DNA from: Allobosea caraganae
Lineage (GTDB): Bacteria; Pseudomonadota; Alphaproteobacteria; Rhizobiales; Beijerinckiaceae
DNA: 64,000 nt
NCBI RefSeq assembly: GCF_003351345.1
Contig: NZ_QQTO01000018.1
Span: 1 to 64,000 of the forward strand
Reading direction: 5' to 3'
Shown here: positions 37,371 to 47,700 of the stretch, one piece after another
Layout of the letters: every line of letters begins with the position of its first letter
Numbering within the stretch: the first letter of the stretch is position 1
The notes under the pieces: generated by a model
Databases searched by the model: none
Seen by the model: the letters and a program-made list of their open reading frames with translations, nothing else
Told to the model about the DNA's origin: nothing
Position numbers and translations under genes: made by a program

Positions 37371-39941
37371 ATGCGCACGATCCGACGCTCCTCATCCCTG
37401 ATCGACCGGCTGCCGGACCCGGCGCGCGAATTCCTGTCGCGCCGGACGGCGGAGATGGTCGGGCTCGGGCTGCTGGCGCTGATGGTCGCCATCGCCTTTT
37501 CGCTGGCGACCTGGACGGTCGACGACCCCAGCCTGAACAACGCCACCGGCGGCACGGTCAGCAACTGGCTCGGCCGTCCCGGCGCCATGGTCGCCGACCT
37601 GACCATGCAGCTGATCGGGCTTGGCGTCATCGCCATGCTGTTCCCGCCGCTGATCTGGGCGCTCAGGCTGATCCGCTTCCACGTCTTCGACCGTGGCGCG
37701 CTGAAGCTCGGCCTCTGGGTCATCGGCGTCGTCGCCACCGCCGCCGTCGCCAGCGCACTGCCGGCGACGCCGCGCTGGCCTCTGCCGACCGGCATGGGCG
37801 GCGTCATCGGCGACGGCCTGCTCTTCGGCACCCGCAACGTCGTCGGCATTGCCGGCAGCGCGCTCAGCGGCCTCGTCGCCTTCCTCTATGCCGGCATCGC
37901 CATCCTCTCCGTCACCGCCGCCGCCGGCTTCGGCTTCGTCACCGACGAGGACCCGCAGCCTGAGAGCGAGGACGAGGATGAATCCTGGTCCGAGAGCGAG
38001 GAGCGCCGCGACGACGAGCCGGGCTTCGCCGTGATCCTGGTCGGCTGGCTTGCCCATGGCGCGATGGCGCTGAAGGCCGCGATCCTGCGCCGCCTGCCGC
38101 GCCCGCCCGAGCCCGCGGTCAGCGCCGCCGCCGGCGCGCAGCCCGCCAGCCGCGTCCGCCGCGAGCCGCAATTCAACGAGCAGGCCGGCCGCGCGGCCCC
38201 GCCCGTGTTCAATCCCGAGCCGCTTCCGGCACCGGCCTCGTCAGGGCGCGGCGTCGCCGCAGCGCAGCCGGGTTATGACGACGACGAGGACGTCGAGACC
38301 CTGCGCGACCTCAACGCGCCGCGCGTCACCGCCCCGCCGGTCGCGCCCAAGCCCGGCAAGCGCCTGGCGCGCGAGGCGCAACCCTCGCTGCTCGACCGCG
38401 ACACCTTCGAGCTGCCGCCGCTGACCTATCTGGCCGAGCCGAAGAAGCTGCCCGCCAGCACGATCTCGACCGACGCGCTGGAGCAGAACGCGACCCTGCT
38501 CGAAGGCGTTCTGGAGGATTTCGGCGTCCGCGGCGAGATTTCGCAGGTCCGCCCCGGCCCGGTGGTGACTTTGTACGAGCTTGAGCCTGCGCCTGGGACG
38601 AAGTCCTCGCGGGTGATCTCCTTGGCCGACGACATCGCGCGCTCGATGAGCGCGATCTCGGCGCGCGTCGCGGTGATCCCGGGCAAGAACGCGATCGGCA
38701 TCGAATTGCCCAACGCCAAGCGCGAGACCGTCTTCCTGCGCGAGCTGCTCGCCAGCCAGGACTTCGAGAGCACCAAGCACAAGCTCGCGCTCTGCCTCGG
38801 CAAGACCATCGGCGGCGAGCCGGTGATCGCCGACCTGGCGCGCATGCCGCACCTGCTGGTGGCCGGCACCACCGGCTCGGGCAAGTCGGTCGCGATCAAC
38901 ACCATGATCCTGTCGATCCTCTACCGGCTCAAGCCGGAGGAGTGCCGCCTGATCATGGTCGACCCGAAGATGCTCGAGCTCTCCGTCTATGACGGCATCC
39001 CGCACCTGCTCACCCCCGTCGTCACCGACCCGAAGAAGGCGGTCGTCGCCCTGAAATGGGCGGTGCGCGAGATGGAGGAGCGCTACAAGAAGATGTCGAA
39101 GCTCGGCGTGCGCAACATCGACGGCTTCAACGTCCGCGTCGGCGAGGCCATGGCCGCCGGCGAGGTGATCACGCGCACGGTCCAGACCGGCTTCGACCGG
39201 CACTCCGGCGAGGCTGTCTACGAGGAGGAGGTGATGGACCTCGCGCCTCTGCCCTACATCGTCGTGATCGTCGACGAGATGGCCGACCTGATGATGGTCG
39301 CCGGCAAGGAGATCGAGGGCACGATCCAGCGCCTGGCCCAGATGGCGCGCGCCGCCGGCATCCACGTCGTGCTGGCGACGCAGCGGCCGTCGGTCGACGT
39401 CATCACCGGCACGATCAAGGCGAACTTCCCGACCCGGATCTCGTTCCAGGTCACCTCGAAGATCGATAGCCGCACGATCCTGGGCGAGATGGGCGCCGAG
39501 CAGCTGCTCGGCCAGGGCGACATGCTCTACATGGCCGGCGGCGGCCGGATCACCCGCGTGCACGGGCCGTTCGTCTCCGACGCCGAGGTCGAGAAGGTGG
39601 TGGCGCACCTGAAGACGCAGGGGCGGCCGGACTATCTCGATGCGGTGACCGCCGAGGAGGAGGCCGCCGCCGCGGAGGACGAGGATGGCGGCGCCGTCTT
39701 CGACAAGGGCGCCATGGCCTCAGCCGAGAGCGAGGACCCCTACGAGCAGGCGGTGGCGGTGGTCCTGCGCGACAAGAAGGCCTCGACCTCCTACATCCAG
39801 CGCCGCCTGCAGATCGGCTACAACCGCGCCGCCTCGATCATGGAGCGGATGGAGCACGAGGGCATCGTCGGACCCGCAAACCACGCCGGAAAACGCGACA
39901 TCCTCGTCGAGACCGGCAGGGCCCGCGAGGATGAGGACTGA
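37371..39941 (+). CDS. ftsK: DNA translocase FtsK
   Basis: 856 residues. Four N-terminal membrane segments (about residues 28-190) anchor it at the septum. An acidic and Pro-rich linker runs to ~365. The alpha/beta motor domains carry Walker A GTTGSGKS (499-506) and Walker [17 protein letters not shown]-terminal gamma winged helix ([27 protein letters not shown]) reads KOPS-type sequences. It pumps the terminus region through the closing septum and activates dimer resolution. The linker is much shorter than in E. coli FtsK, normal for alphaproteobacteria. A CtrA box precedes it; lolA follows. Confidence 0.97.
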   Translation: MRTIRRSSSLIDRLPDPAREFLSRRTAEMVGLGLLALMVAIAFSLATWTVDDPSLNNATGGTVSNWLGRPGAMVADLTMQLIGLGVIAMLFPPLIWALRLIRFHVFDRGALKLGLWVIGVVATAAVASALPATPRWPLPTGMGGVIGDGLLFGTRNVVGIAGSALSGLVAFLYAGIAILSVTAAAGFGFVTDEDPQPESEDEDESWSESEERRDDEPGFAVILVGWLAHGAMALKAAILRRLPRPPEPAVSAAAGAQPASRVRREPQFNEQAGRAAPPVFNPEPLPAPASSGRGVAAAQPGYDDDEDVETLRDLNAPRVTAPPVAPKPGKRLAREAQPSLLDRDTFELPPLTYLAEPKKLPASTISTDALEQNATLLEGVLEDFGVRGEISQVRPGPVVTLYELEPAPGTKSSRVISLADDIARSMSAISARVAVIPGKNAIGIELPNAKRETVFLRELLASQDFESTKHKLALCLGKTIGGEPVIADLARMPHLLVAGTTGSGKSVAINTMILSILYRLKPEECRLIMVDPKMLELSVYDGIPHLLTPVVTDPKKAVVALKWAVREMEERYKKMSKLGVRNIDGFNVRVGEAMAAGEVITRTVQTGFDRHSGEAVYEEEVMDLAPLPYIVVIVDEMADLMMVAGKEIEGTIQRLAQMARAAGIHVVLATQRPSVDVITGTIKANFPTRISFQVTSKIDSRTILGEMGAEQLLGQGDMLYMAGGGRITRVHGPFVSDAEVEKVVAHLKTQGRPDYLDAVTAEEEAAAAEDEDGGAVFDKGAMASAESEDPYEQAVAVVLRDKKASTSYIQRRLQIGYNRAASIMERMEHEGIVGPANHAGKRDILVETGRAREDED

Positions 39942-40132
39942 AACCAAGCTGCTGCGGCAATGACTCGACCGGGTCCTGAAATTGCCACGAGACGGTGCAA
40001 CCTAGACAGCGCGCTGGGCGTTGAGCCGGAGGAACCGATCCTCTTGTCCCTGCACACCGCCATTGCCAGCCTTTTGCGCAATGGCGCGATCATCCCGGCC
40101 TTAGGGCCCGAACCGCCGGAGCAGCCCTGCTC

Positions 40133-40981
40133 ATGACACGTATCTCGCCATTGCAGGCTTCGTTCAGCGCCATTGCCGCGCTCGGCCTTGCCGTGGTGGC
40201 TGGTCCGCTCGCGGCTCAGCCGCTCAGCCTGCAACCCGCCGCGCCGGCTACGGCCACCGCGCGCCCTGCCGCTCCGCGCGCCCTGCCATTGCCGCCGCCC
40301 CGGCCGGTCGGACTGGGCACGCCGCGCGCCGTCGCAGGCGCGGCCACGCCCGCTCCGGCCGCAACCGCGACCCCGGTCTTCACTGCGGCAAACGAGCCGC
40401 CGCGTCCGCCTGCCGCCACGCCCGCGAAAGCCAAGGCCTCGGCGCCGCAGACGCGCGAAGAGGCGATCGACCGGATCAACACCTATTTCAACAGCTTCTC
40501 CAGCCTGCAGGGCGACTTCATCCAGTTCGCCTCGGATGGCCGCCGCTTCGAGGGCAAGCTCTATATCCAGCGCCCCGGCAAGATGCGCTTCGAGTACCGC
40601 CCGCCGGTCACCATGGAAGTCGTCGCCGACGGCACCTCGGTCGCCATCCGCGACAAGAAGCTGGCGACGCAGGATCTCTACTCGATCGGCCAGACCCCGC
40701 TGAAGTTCCTGGTCAAGGAGCGGATGGACATCAACCGCGACTCGACCGTCACCGGCGTCAGCACCGACGGCGACGTGCTGTCGGTCAAGATCGAGGACCG
40801 CTCGACGCTTGGCGGCACCTCGAAGATCACGCTGAAATACGACTTCGTCGCCAACGAGCTCAGACAATGGATTGTGGTCGACCCGCAGGGCTACGAGACC
40901 TCCGTCTCGGTCTACAATCTCGACACCCAGCGCCGGCCCGATCCGAAGAATTTCGTGATCAACTACGAGCGCGTGCTCTGA
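40133..40981 (+). CDS. lolA: LolA-family outer-membrane lipoprotein carrier protein
   Basis: 282 residues. Signal peptide with hydrophobic core FSAIAALGLAVVAGPLAAQ; then an Ala/Pro-rich stretch of ~80 residues, unusually long for LolA. The LolA fold follows from about residue 110: INTYFNSFSSLQGDFIQFASDGRRFEGKLYIQRPGKMRFEY, DGTSVAIRDKK and QWIVVDPQGYETSVSVYNLD. It shuttles lipoproteins through the periplasm from LolCDE. The position downstream of ftsK is conserved in proteobacteria. The long linker may span the periplasm or be disordered. Confidence 0.92.
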   Translation: MTRISPLQASFSAIAALGLAVVAGPLAAQPLSLQPAAPATATARPAAPRALPLPPPRPVGLGTPRAVAGAATPAPAATATPVFTAANEPPRPPAATPAKAKASAPQTREEAIDRINTYFNSFSSLQGDFIQFASDGRRFEGKLYIQRPGKMRFEYRPPVTMEVVADGTSVAIRDKKLATQDLYSIGQTPLKFLVKERMDINRDSTVTGVSTDGDVLSVKIEDRSTLGGTSKITLKYDFVANELRQWIVVDPQGYETSVSVYNLDTQRRPDPKNFVINYERVL

Positions 40982-40990
40982 CGTCCTGAA

Positions 40991-41081
40991 CGTCATGCTC
41001 GGCCTTGTGCCGAGCATCCACGTCTTGAACGCTCATCGCAGGCGAAGACGTGGATGGTCGGGACAAGCCCGACCATGACGG
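40991..41081. repeat. Palindromic intergenic repeat, family B copy 4
   Basis: CGTCATGCTCGG...CCGAGCATCCACGTCTTG and GAAGACGTGGATGGTCGGGA...CCGACCATGACGG. It lies immediately after lolA. Nearly identical right half to the copy beside the candidate origin. Confidence 0.82.
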
Positions 41082-41229
41082 CAGGATGCTACCGGCGAAA
41101 AAGCGCTTTCCTGCGGATGACGGGCGGCATTGCGCCGCCCGCCGTTGCTATGGCGCCATCCCCCCTCCAGATTGACCTGAGACGGCGCACCGCTTGGCTG
41201 CGCGAGGCAGTCAGGACGGGACGAACCGC

Positions 41230-42045
41230 GTGAAGCTTAAGATCACGAGCTGGAACATCAATTCGGTGCGCCTGCGCATCGGGCTGGTCACCGATTTCCT
41301 GGCGAACCACGCCCCCGACGTGCTCTGCCTGCAGGAGACCAAGACGCCGGACGAGCAATACCCGGCCAAGGCCTTCGAGAAGGCCGGCTACGTCCATCAG
41401 GCCTTCATCGGCCAGAAGGGCTATAACGGCGTCGCCATCGTCTCGCGCCTGCCCTTCAGCGAGAAGGACGCCATGGCGATGTGCGGCCGCAACGACGCCC
41501 GCCACATGAGCGTCGTGCTCGACAAGGGCGCGGGGGCGGCGGCCGGCATCGCCATCCATAACTTCTACATCCCGGCCGGCGGCGACATCCCCGACCCGGC
41601 GCTCAACGACAAGTTCGCCCATAAGCTCGCCTTCCTCGACGAGATCGGCGCCTGGGGCATCGGCAAGCGCCCGACCGACCGGCCGAGCGTGCTGCTCGGC
41701 GACCTCAACATCGCGCCCTACGAGCACGACGTCTGGAGCCACAAGCAGCTCCTGGACGTGGTCAGCCACACTCCGATCGAGACCACCACGCTGGAGAAAC
41801 TCCGCACCGAACTCGGCTGGACCGACGCAGCGCGCACGCTGCGGCCCGAACCGGAGAAGCTCTACAGCTGGTGGAGCTACCGCGCCGCCGACTGGGCCGC
41901 CACCAACAAGGGCCGCCGGCTCGACCATATCTGGCTCTCGGACGGGCTGAAGCCGGCGCTGCGCGACCTCACCTTCCTGCGCGAGGCGCGTGGTTGGGAG
42001 CGGCCCTCGGACCATGTCCCGGTGACGGTCGAGCTTGAGGTCTGA
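41230..42045 (+). CDS. xth: Exodeoxyribonuclease III
   Basis: 271 residues of the endonuclease/exonuclease/phosphatase fold. ITSWNINSVRLR (Asn metal ligand), VLCLQETKTPDEQYP (catalytic Glu), HNFYIPAGGD, GDLNIAPYEHDVW (Asp/Asn pair), and C-terminal GRRLDHIWLS and RPSDHVPVTVEL (Asp-His) are all present. It cleaves abasic sites and digests 3' ends in base excision repair. The start is GTG at 41230, giving (M)KLKITSWN, the family N terminus; the in-frame ATG at 41194 would add 12 unmatched residues. Confidence 0.95.
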   Translation: MKLKITSWNINSVRLRIGLVTDFLANHAPDVLCLQETKTPDEQYPAKAFEKAGYVHQAFIGQKGYNGVAIVSRLPFSEKDAMAMCGRNDARHMSVVLDKGAGAAAGIAIHNFYIPAGGDIPDPALNDKFAHKLAFLDEIGAWGIGKRPTDRPSVLLGDLNIAPYEHDVWSHKQLLDVVSHTPIETTTLEKLRTELGWTDAARTLRPEPEKLYSWWSYRAADWAATNKGRRLDHIWLSDGLKPALRDLTFLREARGWERPSDHVPVTVELEV

Positions 42046-42054
42046 TTTAACCTC

Positions 42055-42170
42055 AGCCCTCATCCTGAGGAGCCGCGAAGCGGCGTCTCGAAGGATGATC
42101 CAGGAGGTTCGGAAGCCCGCTGGAGCATCCTTCGAGACGCGCTCTACGAGCGCTCCTCAGGATGAGGGCT
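42055..42170. repeat. Long inverted repeat, family D copy 1
   Basis: AGCCCTCATCCTGAGGAGC...GCGTCTCGAAGGATG is mirrored by GCATCCTTCGAGACGCG...GCTCCTCAGGATGAGGGCT. The same element recurs at 58049-58155. It lies between convergent xth and the cNMP-binding gene. Confidence 0.88.
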
Positions 42171-42175
42171 ATCAG

Positions 42176-42640
42176 TCAGGGCCGATCGATCGCCGTCAGC
42201 GCGTCCTGCACGCGCTTCAGCTCGCTGGTGAAGCCGCGCAGCCGCTCGCCGATCGCGCCCGCGATGGCCTGGGCCGACTCAGGCGATTCGCCTAACACCC
42301 GCCGCATCACGCTGCGCGACAGCTTCATCACCTGCGTCGGCTCGCGCGCGATCGCCGTCACCGGCCGGTCGACATTGGCGAAGAGCGCGAGTTCCCCGAT
42401 CAGCGCGCCCGGCCCGACGACGTCGTCGGCCGGCCGGCCATCGTCATGGCTCATCAGCGCGACCGCGCCCGAGATCACAAGGAAGGCGCCGTCCGAGTGC
42501 TCGCCGCTGCGGAACAGGACGTCGCCTGCGCGCAGGATGCGGCTCTCGGCGGCGAAGGCCACGAGCCGGAGCGCATCATGCTCCATGAGGCTCAGCAGCT
42601 TCTGCCTGGCGAGGAGGGCGATATCGTCGTTGAGCGCCAT
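42176..42640 (-). CDS. Stand-alone cyclic nucleotide-binding domain protein
   Basis: 154 residues made of one cNMP-binding (Crp/Fnr sensor-type) domain: ILRAGDVLFRSGEHSDGAFLVISGAVALM, the phosphate-binding-cassette region PGALIGELALFANVDRPVTAIA, and a helical tail. There is no DNA-binding HTH, so it is not a Crp-type regulator by itself. In the cassette the usual Arg for cAMP phosphate appears as VDRPVTA. It follows the response regulator gene by 8 bases on the same strand, which suggests joint function. The ligand and partner are unknown. Confidence 0.85.
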   Translation of the reverse strand: MALNDDIALLARQKLLSLMEHDALRLVAFAAESRILRAGDVLFRSGEHSDGAFLVISGAVALMSHDDGRPADDVVGPGALIGELALFANVDRPVTAIAREPTQVMKLSRSVMRRVLGESPESAQAIAGAIGERLRGFTSELKRVQDALTAIDRP

Positions 42641-42648
42641 GAATGACT

Positions 42649-43335
42649 TTACGGATTCAGGCGATAGCCGCCTGCATCCGTCACGAGCAGCCGCGCATTG
42701 CCCGGATCGGGTTCGATCTTCTGGCGCAGGCGATAGATATGCGTCTCCAGCGTGTGCGTGGTGACCTGCGAATTATAGCCCCAGACCTCCTGCAGCAGGA
42801 TCTCGCGGGCGATCGGCTTGCGCCCGGCACGGTAGAGGAAGCGCAGGATCGCCGTCTCCTTCTCGGTCAGCTTGGTCTTCGAGCCCTTGGCGCTGACCAG
42901 CAGCTTCGAGCCGGGATGGAAGGTGTAGGGGCCGACCTGGAAGACCGCGTCCTCGCTTGCCTCGTATTGCCTGAGATGCGCGCGGATGCGGGCCAGCAGC
43001 ACGGCGAACTTGAACGGCTTCACCACATAGTCGTTGGCCCCGGCCTCGAGCCCGAGCACGGTGTCGGCATCCGAGCCCTGGCCGGTCAGCATGATCACCG
43101 GGCTCTTGAAGCCGTTGCGGCGCATCACCTTGACCGCTTCGCGCCCGTCCATGTCGGGCAGGCCGACATCCATGACGGCGAGGTCGATGCGCTCGGCCTG
43201 GACGGCCTTGACGCCGGCCGTCGCCGTCGCCGCCGTCGAGATCTTGAACTCGTCGTAGAGCGCGAGCTGCTCGGCGAGCGCGTCACGCAACGTCTGGTCG
43301 TCATCGACCAGAAGAATATGATGGACGGCTGGCAT
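42649..43335 (-). CDS. OmpR-family response regulator transcription factor
   Basis: 228 residues. The receiver domain has the acidic pocket LLVDDD (9-13), phospho-acceptor Asp56 in VMDVGLPDMDG, and switch residues in MLTGQ and VVKPF. An OmpR/PhoB winged helix follows, with TEKETAILRFLYRAG and TTHTLETHIYRLRQKIE. No histidine kinase gene lies nearby, so it is an orphan in this window. It is co-directional with, and 8 bases from, a cNMP-binding gene. The sequence belongs to a conserved rhizobial subfamily whose regulon I cannot name. Confidence 0.93.
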   Translation of the reverse strand: MPAVHHILLVDDDQTLRDALAEQLALYDEFKISTAATATAGVKAVQAERIDLAVMDVGLPDMDGREAVKVMRRNGFKSPVIMLTGQGSDADTVLGLEAGANDYVVKPFKFAVLLARIRAHLRQYEASEDAVFQVGPYTFHPGSKLLVSAKGSKTKLTEKETAILRFLYRAGRKPIAREILLQEVWGYNSQVTTHTLETHIYRLRQKIEPDPGNARLLVTDAGGYRLNP

Positions 43336-43417
43336 GGCAATGATTTGAACCAGTTGCGATTCCGGCCAACATGAGCCCGCTGAATCGCGACCGCAAGTCA
43401 CGCAGGATGGAAATTCC

Positions 43418-43993
43418 GTGAAGAGATGTGATTGGGACAAGGAGGCAACCCGTAAGGGAACGCGGCAGGGCCTGACCTCGCTGCGTGTCTTCGCCTCCAT
43501 CCGCGACAAGCGGAAGGGCTTCCTGATCGCCGGCCATGCCATCTTTCCCTGCGCGCTCGGCCGTTCCGGCATCGTCGTCGGCAAGCGCGAGGGCGACGGC
43601 GGCACGCCCCGCGCCCGCCTGCCGCTCAGGCGCGCCTTCTACCGCGCCGAGCGCATGCCGCGACCCCGGACCTTGCTCGCATTGCGCGCCATAACCGCCC
43701 GCGACGCCTGGTGCGACGACATGGCCGACCGCCGCTACAACAGGCTGATCGACCGCCCGCCGGGGATGGCCGAGGAGCGCCTCGCCCGGGCCGACCATCT
43801 CTACGACGTCATCGTCGAGCTCGGCTGGAATGACGATCCGGTGATTCGCGGTCGCGGCAGCGCGATCTTCTGGCATTTGCCGCGAGCGGGCTTCACGCCG
43901 ACCGCCGGCTGCGTCGCCGTCGAGCGCCACGTTTTCCAGAAGTTGCTGCCGCGCTTGTCGCGGGATTGCGTGATGATCGTCGGGCGGGCTTGA
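43418..43993 (+). CDS. YkuD-domain L,D-transpeptidase-like protein without signal peptide
   Basis: 191 residues. The YkuD catalytic block is near the C terminus: IFWHLPRAGFTPTAGCVAV, where the Cys is the nucleophile and the His its partner. The usual SHGC reads TAGC. The middle has GKREGDGGTPRARLPLRRAFYR, typical of the small rhizobial YkuD group. There is no signal peptide or membrane segment, so export to the periplasm, where L,D-transpeptidases crosslink peptidoglycan, is not evident. The start is GTG with AGGATGG upstream. It is divergent from the response regulator. Confidence 0.85.
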   Translation: MKRCDWDKEATRKGTRQGLTSLRVFASIRDKRKGFLIAGHAIFPCALGRSGIVVGKREGDGGTPRARLPLRRAFYRAERMPRPRTLLALRAITARDAWCDDMADRRYNRLIDRPPGMAEERLARADHLYDVIVELGWNDDPVIRGRGSAIFWHLPRAGFTPTAGCVAVERHVFQKLLPRLSRDCVMIVGRA

Positions 43994-44100
43994 AACCAGG
44001 GCCTCTGCTCGGCAAAATCGTGGTTGAGCACCGTCTCGACGATCAGATCAGGAGCAACCGGCTAGGCGGCCCGGCCGATCTCCCAACGCGAGACTTTGCC

Positions 44101-44469
44101 ATGACCAATCCCGACATCCGCTTCGGCCGCGTCGCCGCCATGTTCCCCGTCAGGGACATGGAAAAGGCCCATGCCTTCTATTCAGGCGTGCTCGGCTTCA
44201 CCAAGACCTTCGAGAACGGCCAGCCGATCGGCTTCATGATCCTGAAGAAGGACGGCGCCGAGATCCATCTGACCTTGCAGAAGGATCACAAGGCCGCGCC
44301 CTTCAACATCGCCCATATGATGGTCGGGGACGTCGACGCCCTCCACGACCTCTGCCAGCGCCACGGCCTGCGCATCGTCAAGGGCCTGCGCGACAAGGAC
44401 TATGGCCTCAGGGCCTTCGTCTTCGAGGATCCGGACGGCAACCGCATCGATGTCGGGCAGCCGATCTGA
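44101..44469 (+). CDS. VOC/glyoxalase superfamily protein
   Basis: 122 residues, one vicinal-oxygen-chelate module: FPVRDMEKAHAFYSGVLGFTKTFENG, FMILKKDGAEIHLTL, NIAHMMVGDVDALHDLC and FVFEDPDGNRIDVGQPI. The family includes glyoxalase I and bleomycin-binding proteins; the pattern (VRDMEKA, DPDGNRIDVG) resembles the bleomycin resistance/fosfomycin-like branch, but no substrate can be assigned. ATG at 44101 starts a standard N terminus. Confidence 0.88.
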   Translation: MTNPDIRFGRVAAMFPVRDMEKAHAFYSGVLGFTKTFENGQPIGFMILKKDGAEIHLTLQKDHKAAPFNIAHMMVGDVDALHDLCQRHGLRIVKGLRDKDYGLRAFVFEDPDGNRIDVGQPI

Positions 44470-44498
44470 GGGTCTGTGATTTCGCCGACGGGTGAGCC

Positions 44499-44702
44499 TT
44501 ACCCCTCGATCTGCCGCGCCTCTTCCGGCAGCATGATCGGGATGCCGTCGCGGATCGGGTAGGCCAGCCGGGCGCTCCGGCTGATCAGCTCCTGATTGGC
44601 GGCGTCGTATTCCAGCGTGCTCTTGGTCACCGGGCAGACCAGGATCTCGAGCAGCTTATGGTCGATGCGCGTCACCTGCGTCTCGCGTTCGTTCTCGCCC
44701 AT
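44499..44702 (-). CDS. Trm112-family protein (UPF0434/YcaR-like)
   Basis: 67 residues: [40 protein letters not shown]. This is the small beta fold of bacterial Trm112-like proteins. Only one of the zinc-binding cysteines of the eukaryotic protein remains (CPVTK), as is usual in this branch. Eukaryotic Trm112 activates methyltransferases; the bacterial role is unclear. ATG at 44702 with GAGG upstream is preferred to GTG at 44708. It lies downstream of the GDH gene on the same strand. Confidence 0.88.
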   Translation of the reverse strand: MGENERETQVTRIDHKLLEILVCPVTKSTLEYDAANQELISRSARLAYPIRDGIPIMLPEEARQIEG

Positions 44703-44724
44703 GGTCACTACCTCATCTCGTCTT

Positions 44725-44773
44725 TGAGTACCGGTTTGCCCGAAAGCCGGTACTCATTTTTCGGGCCGATGCT
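44725..44773. repeat. Palindromic intergenic repeat, family A copy 7 (rearranged)
   Basis: GAGTACCGG-TTTGCCCGAAAG-CCGGTACTC is a perfect 9-bp-arm inverted repeat followed by ATTTTTCGGGCCGATGCT. It shares the CCGG core and the CGG..GATGCT end with family A but has new arms. It lies between the GDH and Trm112-like genes; on the minus strand no T-run follows, so it is not a clear terminator. Confidence 0.6.
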
Positions 44774-47700
44774 AGGACTGCCGGCGCGGCAGGTCGGCCA
44801 GCATGCCGGCCGCGACCATCAATTTTGGCAGGGAGAGGCCGGACATGGCAATGGCCGAGACGGTGGCGCGGGTGCGGTCGGCCTCGACGGCGCGGCTCGC
44901 CAGCCAGCCGTCGAGCGTGCCGGTGCCATTGGCGCCGGCGGAGATCTCCTGGGTCAGCCCGGCATGGGCATCGACCAGGGTCTCGACCGCGCGCTCGCGG
45001 GCCATGCGCTCGTAATCGTCGGTCGCCGGCACGGTGCCGGCCGAATTCGCCAGGCCGGAGAGGCCGAAGACCGAATCGACACCGAAATGAATCCGCGCGA
45101 CCTCGGCGATGGGCCGGCCGGTGCGCTCGGCGATGTCGACGATATCGGTCGCCTGGGCCAGCGCCGGCAGGCTGGCGATGCGATTTGCCAGCGCCTCGGG
45201 CACGCCCTCGGAGGTCAGCACGGCGATGCGCGCGGCCCGTGCCTGCGCGGCGGCCTCTGGCAAGAGGCCGTCGAGCTCGGCGGCGAGCGCGGCGACGCCC
45301 TTGGCGTAATGGGCCACGGTCTGTTCGATCGCGCCCGGCTTGGCGACGCCGCGGCGCAGGAACCAGCTCATCCGGTCGGTGACGAGCTCCTGGGCGGCGG
45401 CATAGAGCCCCATCTGGGTCTTGCCGGAGAGTTTTGCGTCGAGCGCATCGATCGCGGTGTTCAGCGCGATCAGGTCGAAGGAATCGCGCGCGATCGCGTA
45501 GGCCGCAGCGATGGCGGGCGCCTCGGCGCGGGTCTGGTCGGCCAACGTCGAGACGATGGCAGGGCCGCCGCGGTTGACGATGGCGTTGGCGAGCTGGGTT
45601 GCGACGATCTCGCGGCGCAGCTTGTGGCCGGCGATCTCCGGGCCGTAGGATTCACGCAGTGCCTTGGGGAAATAGCGGGTCAGCTCGCTGTTGAGGTAGA
45701 GATCGTCGGGCACCGCCGATTCGAGCAGGGCGTCGTGCAGCGCGAGCTTGGCATAGGCGAGCAGCACCGAGAGCTCGGGCCGGGTCAGGCCCTCGCCGCG
45801 CTTCTCGCGCTCGGCCAGCACGATATCGGTCGGCAGGTACTCGACGGAGCGGTCGAGCCGGCCTTCCGCCTCCAGCGAGAGCATCAGCCGGCGCAGGGCC
45901 GGGGTCGCGGCCGGCCCTTGCGCCTCGGTCAGCGAGAGCGCCAGCGTCTGCAGGTAGTTGTTGCGCAGGACGAGCAGGCCGACCTCGTCGGTCATGGTGA
46001 CCAGCAGCGCGTTGCGGTCGTCCTCGGCCAGGCGGCCGTCGCGGACGGGGCCGGCGAGCGCGATCTTGATGTTGACCTCGACGTCGGAGGTGTTGACGCC
46101 GGCGGAGTTGTCGATCGCGTCGGTGTTGAGGCGCACGCCCTTGCGGCCGGCCTCGATGCGGCCACGCTGGGTCGCGCCCAGGTTGGCGCCCTCGCCGATG
46201 ACCTTGGCGCGGATGTCGCCGCCGGTGACGCGGATCGCGTCGTTGGCGCGGTCGCCGACCTGGGCGTCGGTCTCGTCGGAGGCGCGGATATAGGTGCCGA
46301 TGCCGCCGAACCAGAGCAGGTCGACGCGTGCCTTCAGGATCGCGGTCATCAGCTCGAGCGGGGTGACCTCGGGCTTGTCGAGGTCGAGCATGGCCTGCAC
46401 GGCGGGCGAAAGCGGGATGCTCTTGGCCTGGCGCGAGAAGATGCCGCCGCCAGCCGAGATCAGCGACTTGTCGTAGTCCTGCCAGGACGAGCGCGGCAGG
46501 TCGAACAGGCGCTGGCGCTCGGCCAGGGAAGCCGCCGCGTCGGGCTCGGGATCGAGGAAGATGTCGCGGTGGTCGAAGGCCGCGACGAGCTTGATCGCCG
46601 GCGACAGCAGCATGCCGTTGCCGAAGACGTCGCCCGACATGTCGCCGACGCCGGCCACGGTGAAGGGCGTGGTCTGGATGTCGACGTCGATTTCGCGGAA
46701 ATGGCGCTTGACCGCCTCCCAGGCGCCGCGCGCCGTGATGCCCATCTTCTTGTGGTCGTAGCCTTGGCTGCCGCCGGAGGCGAAGGCGTCGCCGAGCCAG
46801 TGGCCCTTCTCCAGCGAGAGTGCGTTGGCGGTGTCGGAGAAGGTCGCGGTGCCCTTGTCGGCGGCGACGACGAGATAGGGGTCGTCGCCGTCATGGCGCA
46901 CCGTCTCCGGCGGCGGCACGACGGTCTCGCCGTCGAGGTTGTCGGTGAGCTCGAGCAGGGTGCGCACGAAGATGCGGTAGCTCTCGGTGCCTTCGGCCAG
47001 CCAGGCCTGGCGGTCGGAGGCCGGCGGGAGCTGCTTCGGGAAGAAGCCGCCCTTGGCGCCGACGGGAACGATGACGGCGTTCTTGACTTGCTGCGCCTTG
47101 ACCAGGCCGAGCACCTCGGTGCGGAAATCCTGCGGCCGGTCGGACCAGCGCAGGCCGCCGCGCGCAACCTTGCCGAAGCGCAGGTGCACGCCCTCGACGC
47201 GCGGCGAATAGACGAAGATCTCGTAGAGCGGGCGCGGCAGCGGCAGCTCGTCGAGCTTGGCGCATTCGAACTTGATCGAGATCGTGCTGCGCGGGTGCCC
47301 GTCCGGGCCGGTCTGGAAGAAGTTGGTGCGCAGCGCCGAGTCGACCAGGTTGACGAAGCGGCGCAGGATGCGGTCCTCGTCCAGGCTGGTGACGTCGTTG
47401 AGCGCGGCCTCGATCGCCTCACGCTCGGTCGCGACCTTGTCGGTGCGCGAGTTGGCGCCGAGGCGCGGGTCGAACTTGGCGATGAAATAGGCGACGAGCC
47501 CGGCGGCGATGCCGGAATGGCGGGTCAGCACATCCGCGATATAGCCCTGCGCATAGGGCGCGCCGACCTGGCGGAGATAGCGGCCGAGCGCGCGCAGCAG
47601 CGCCGCCTCGCGCCAGGCGAGGCCGGCGGCGAGCACGAGCTGGTCGAAGCGGTCGGATTCGGCCAGGCCGCGGAACTGCGCCATCAGCGCCGCCTCGATG

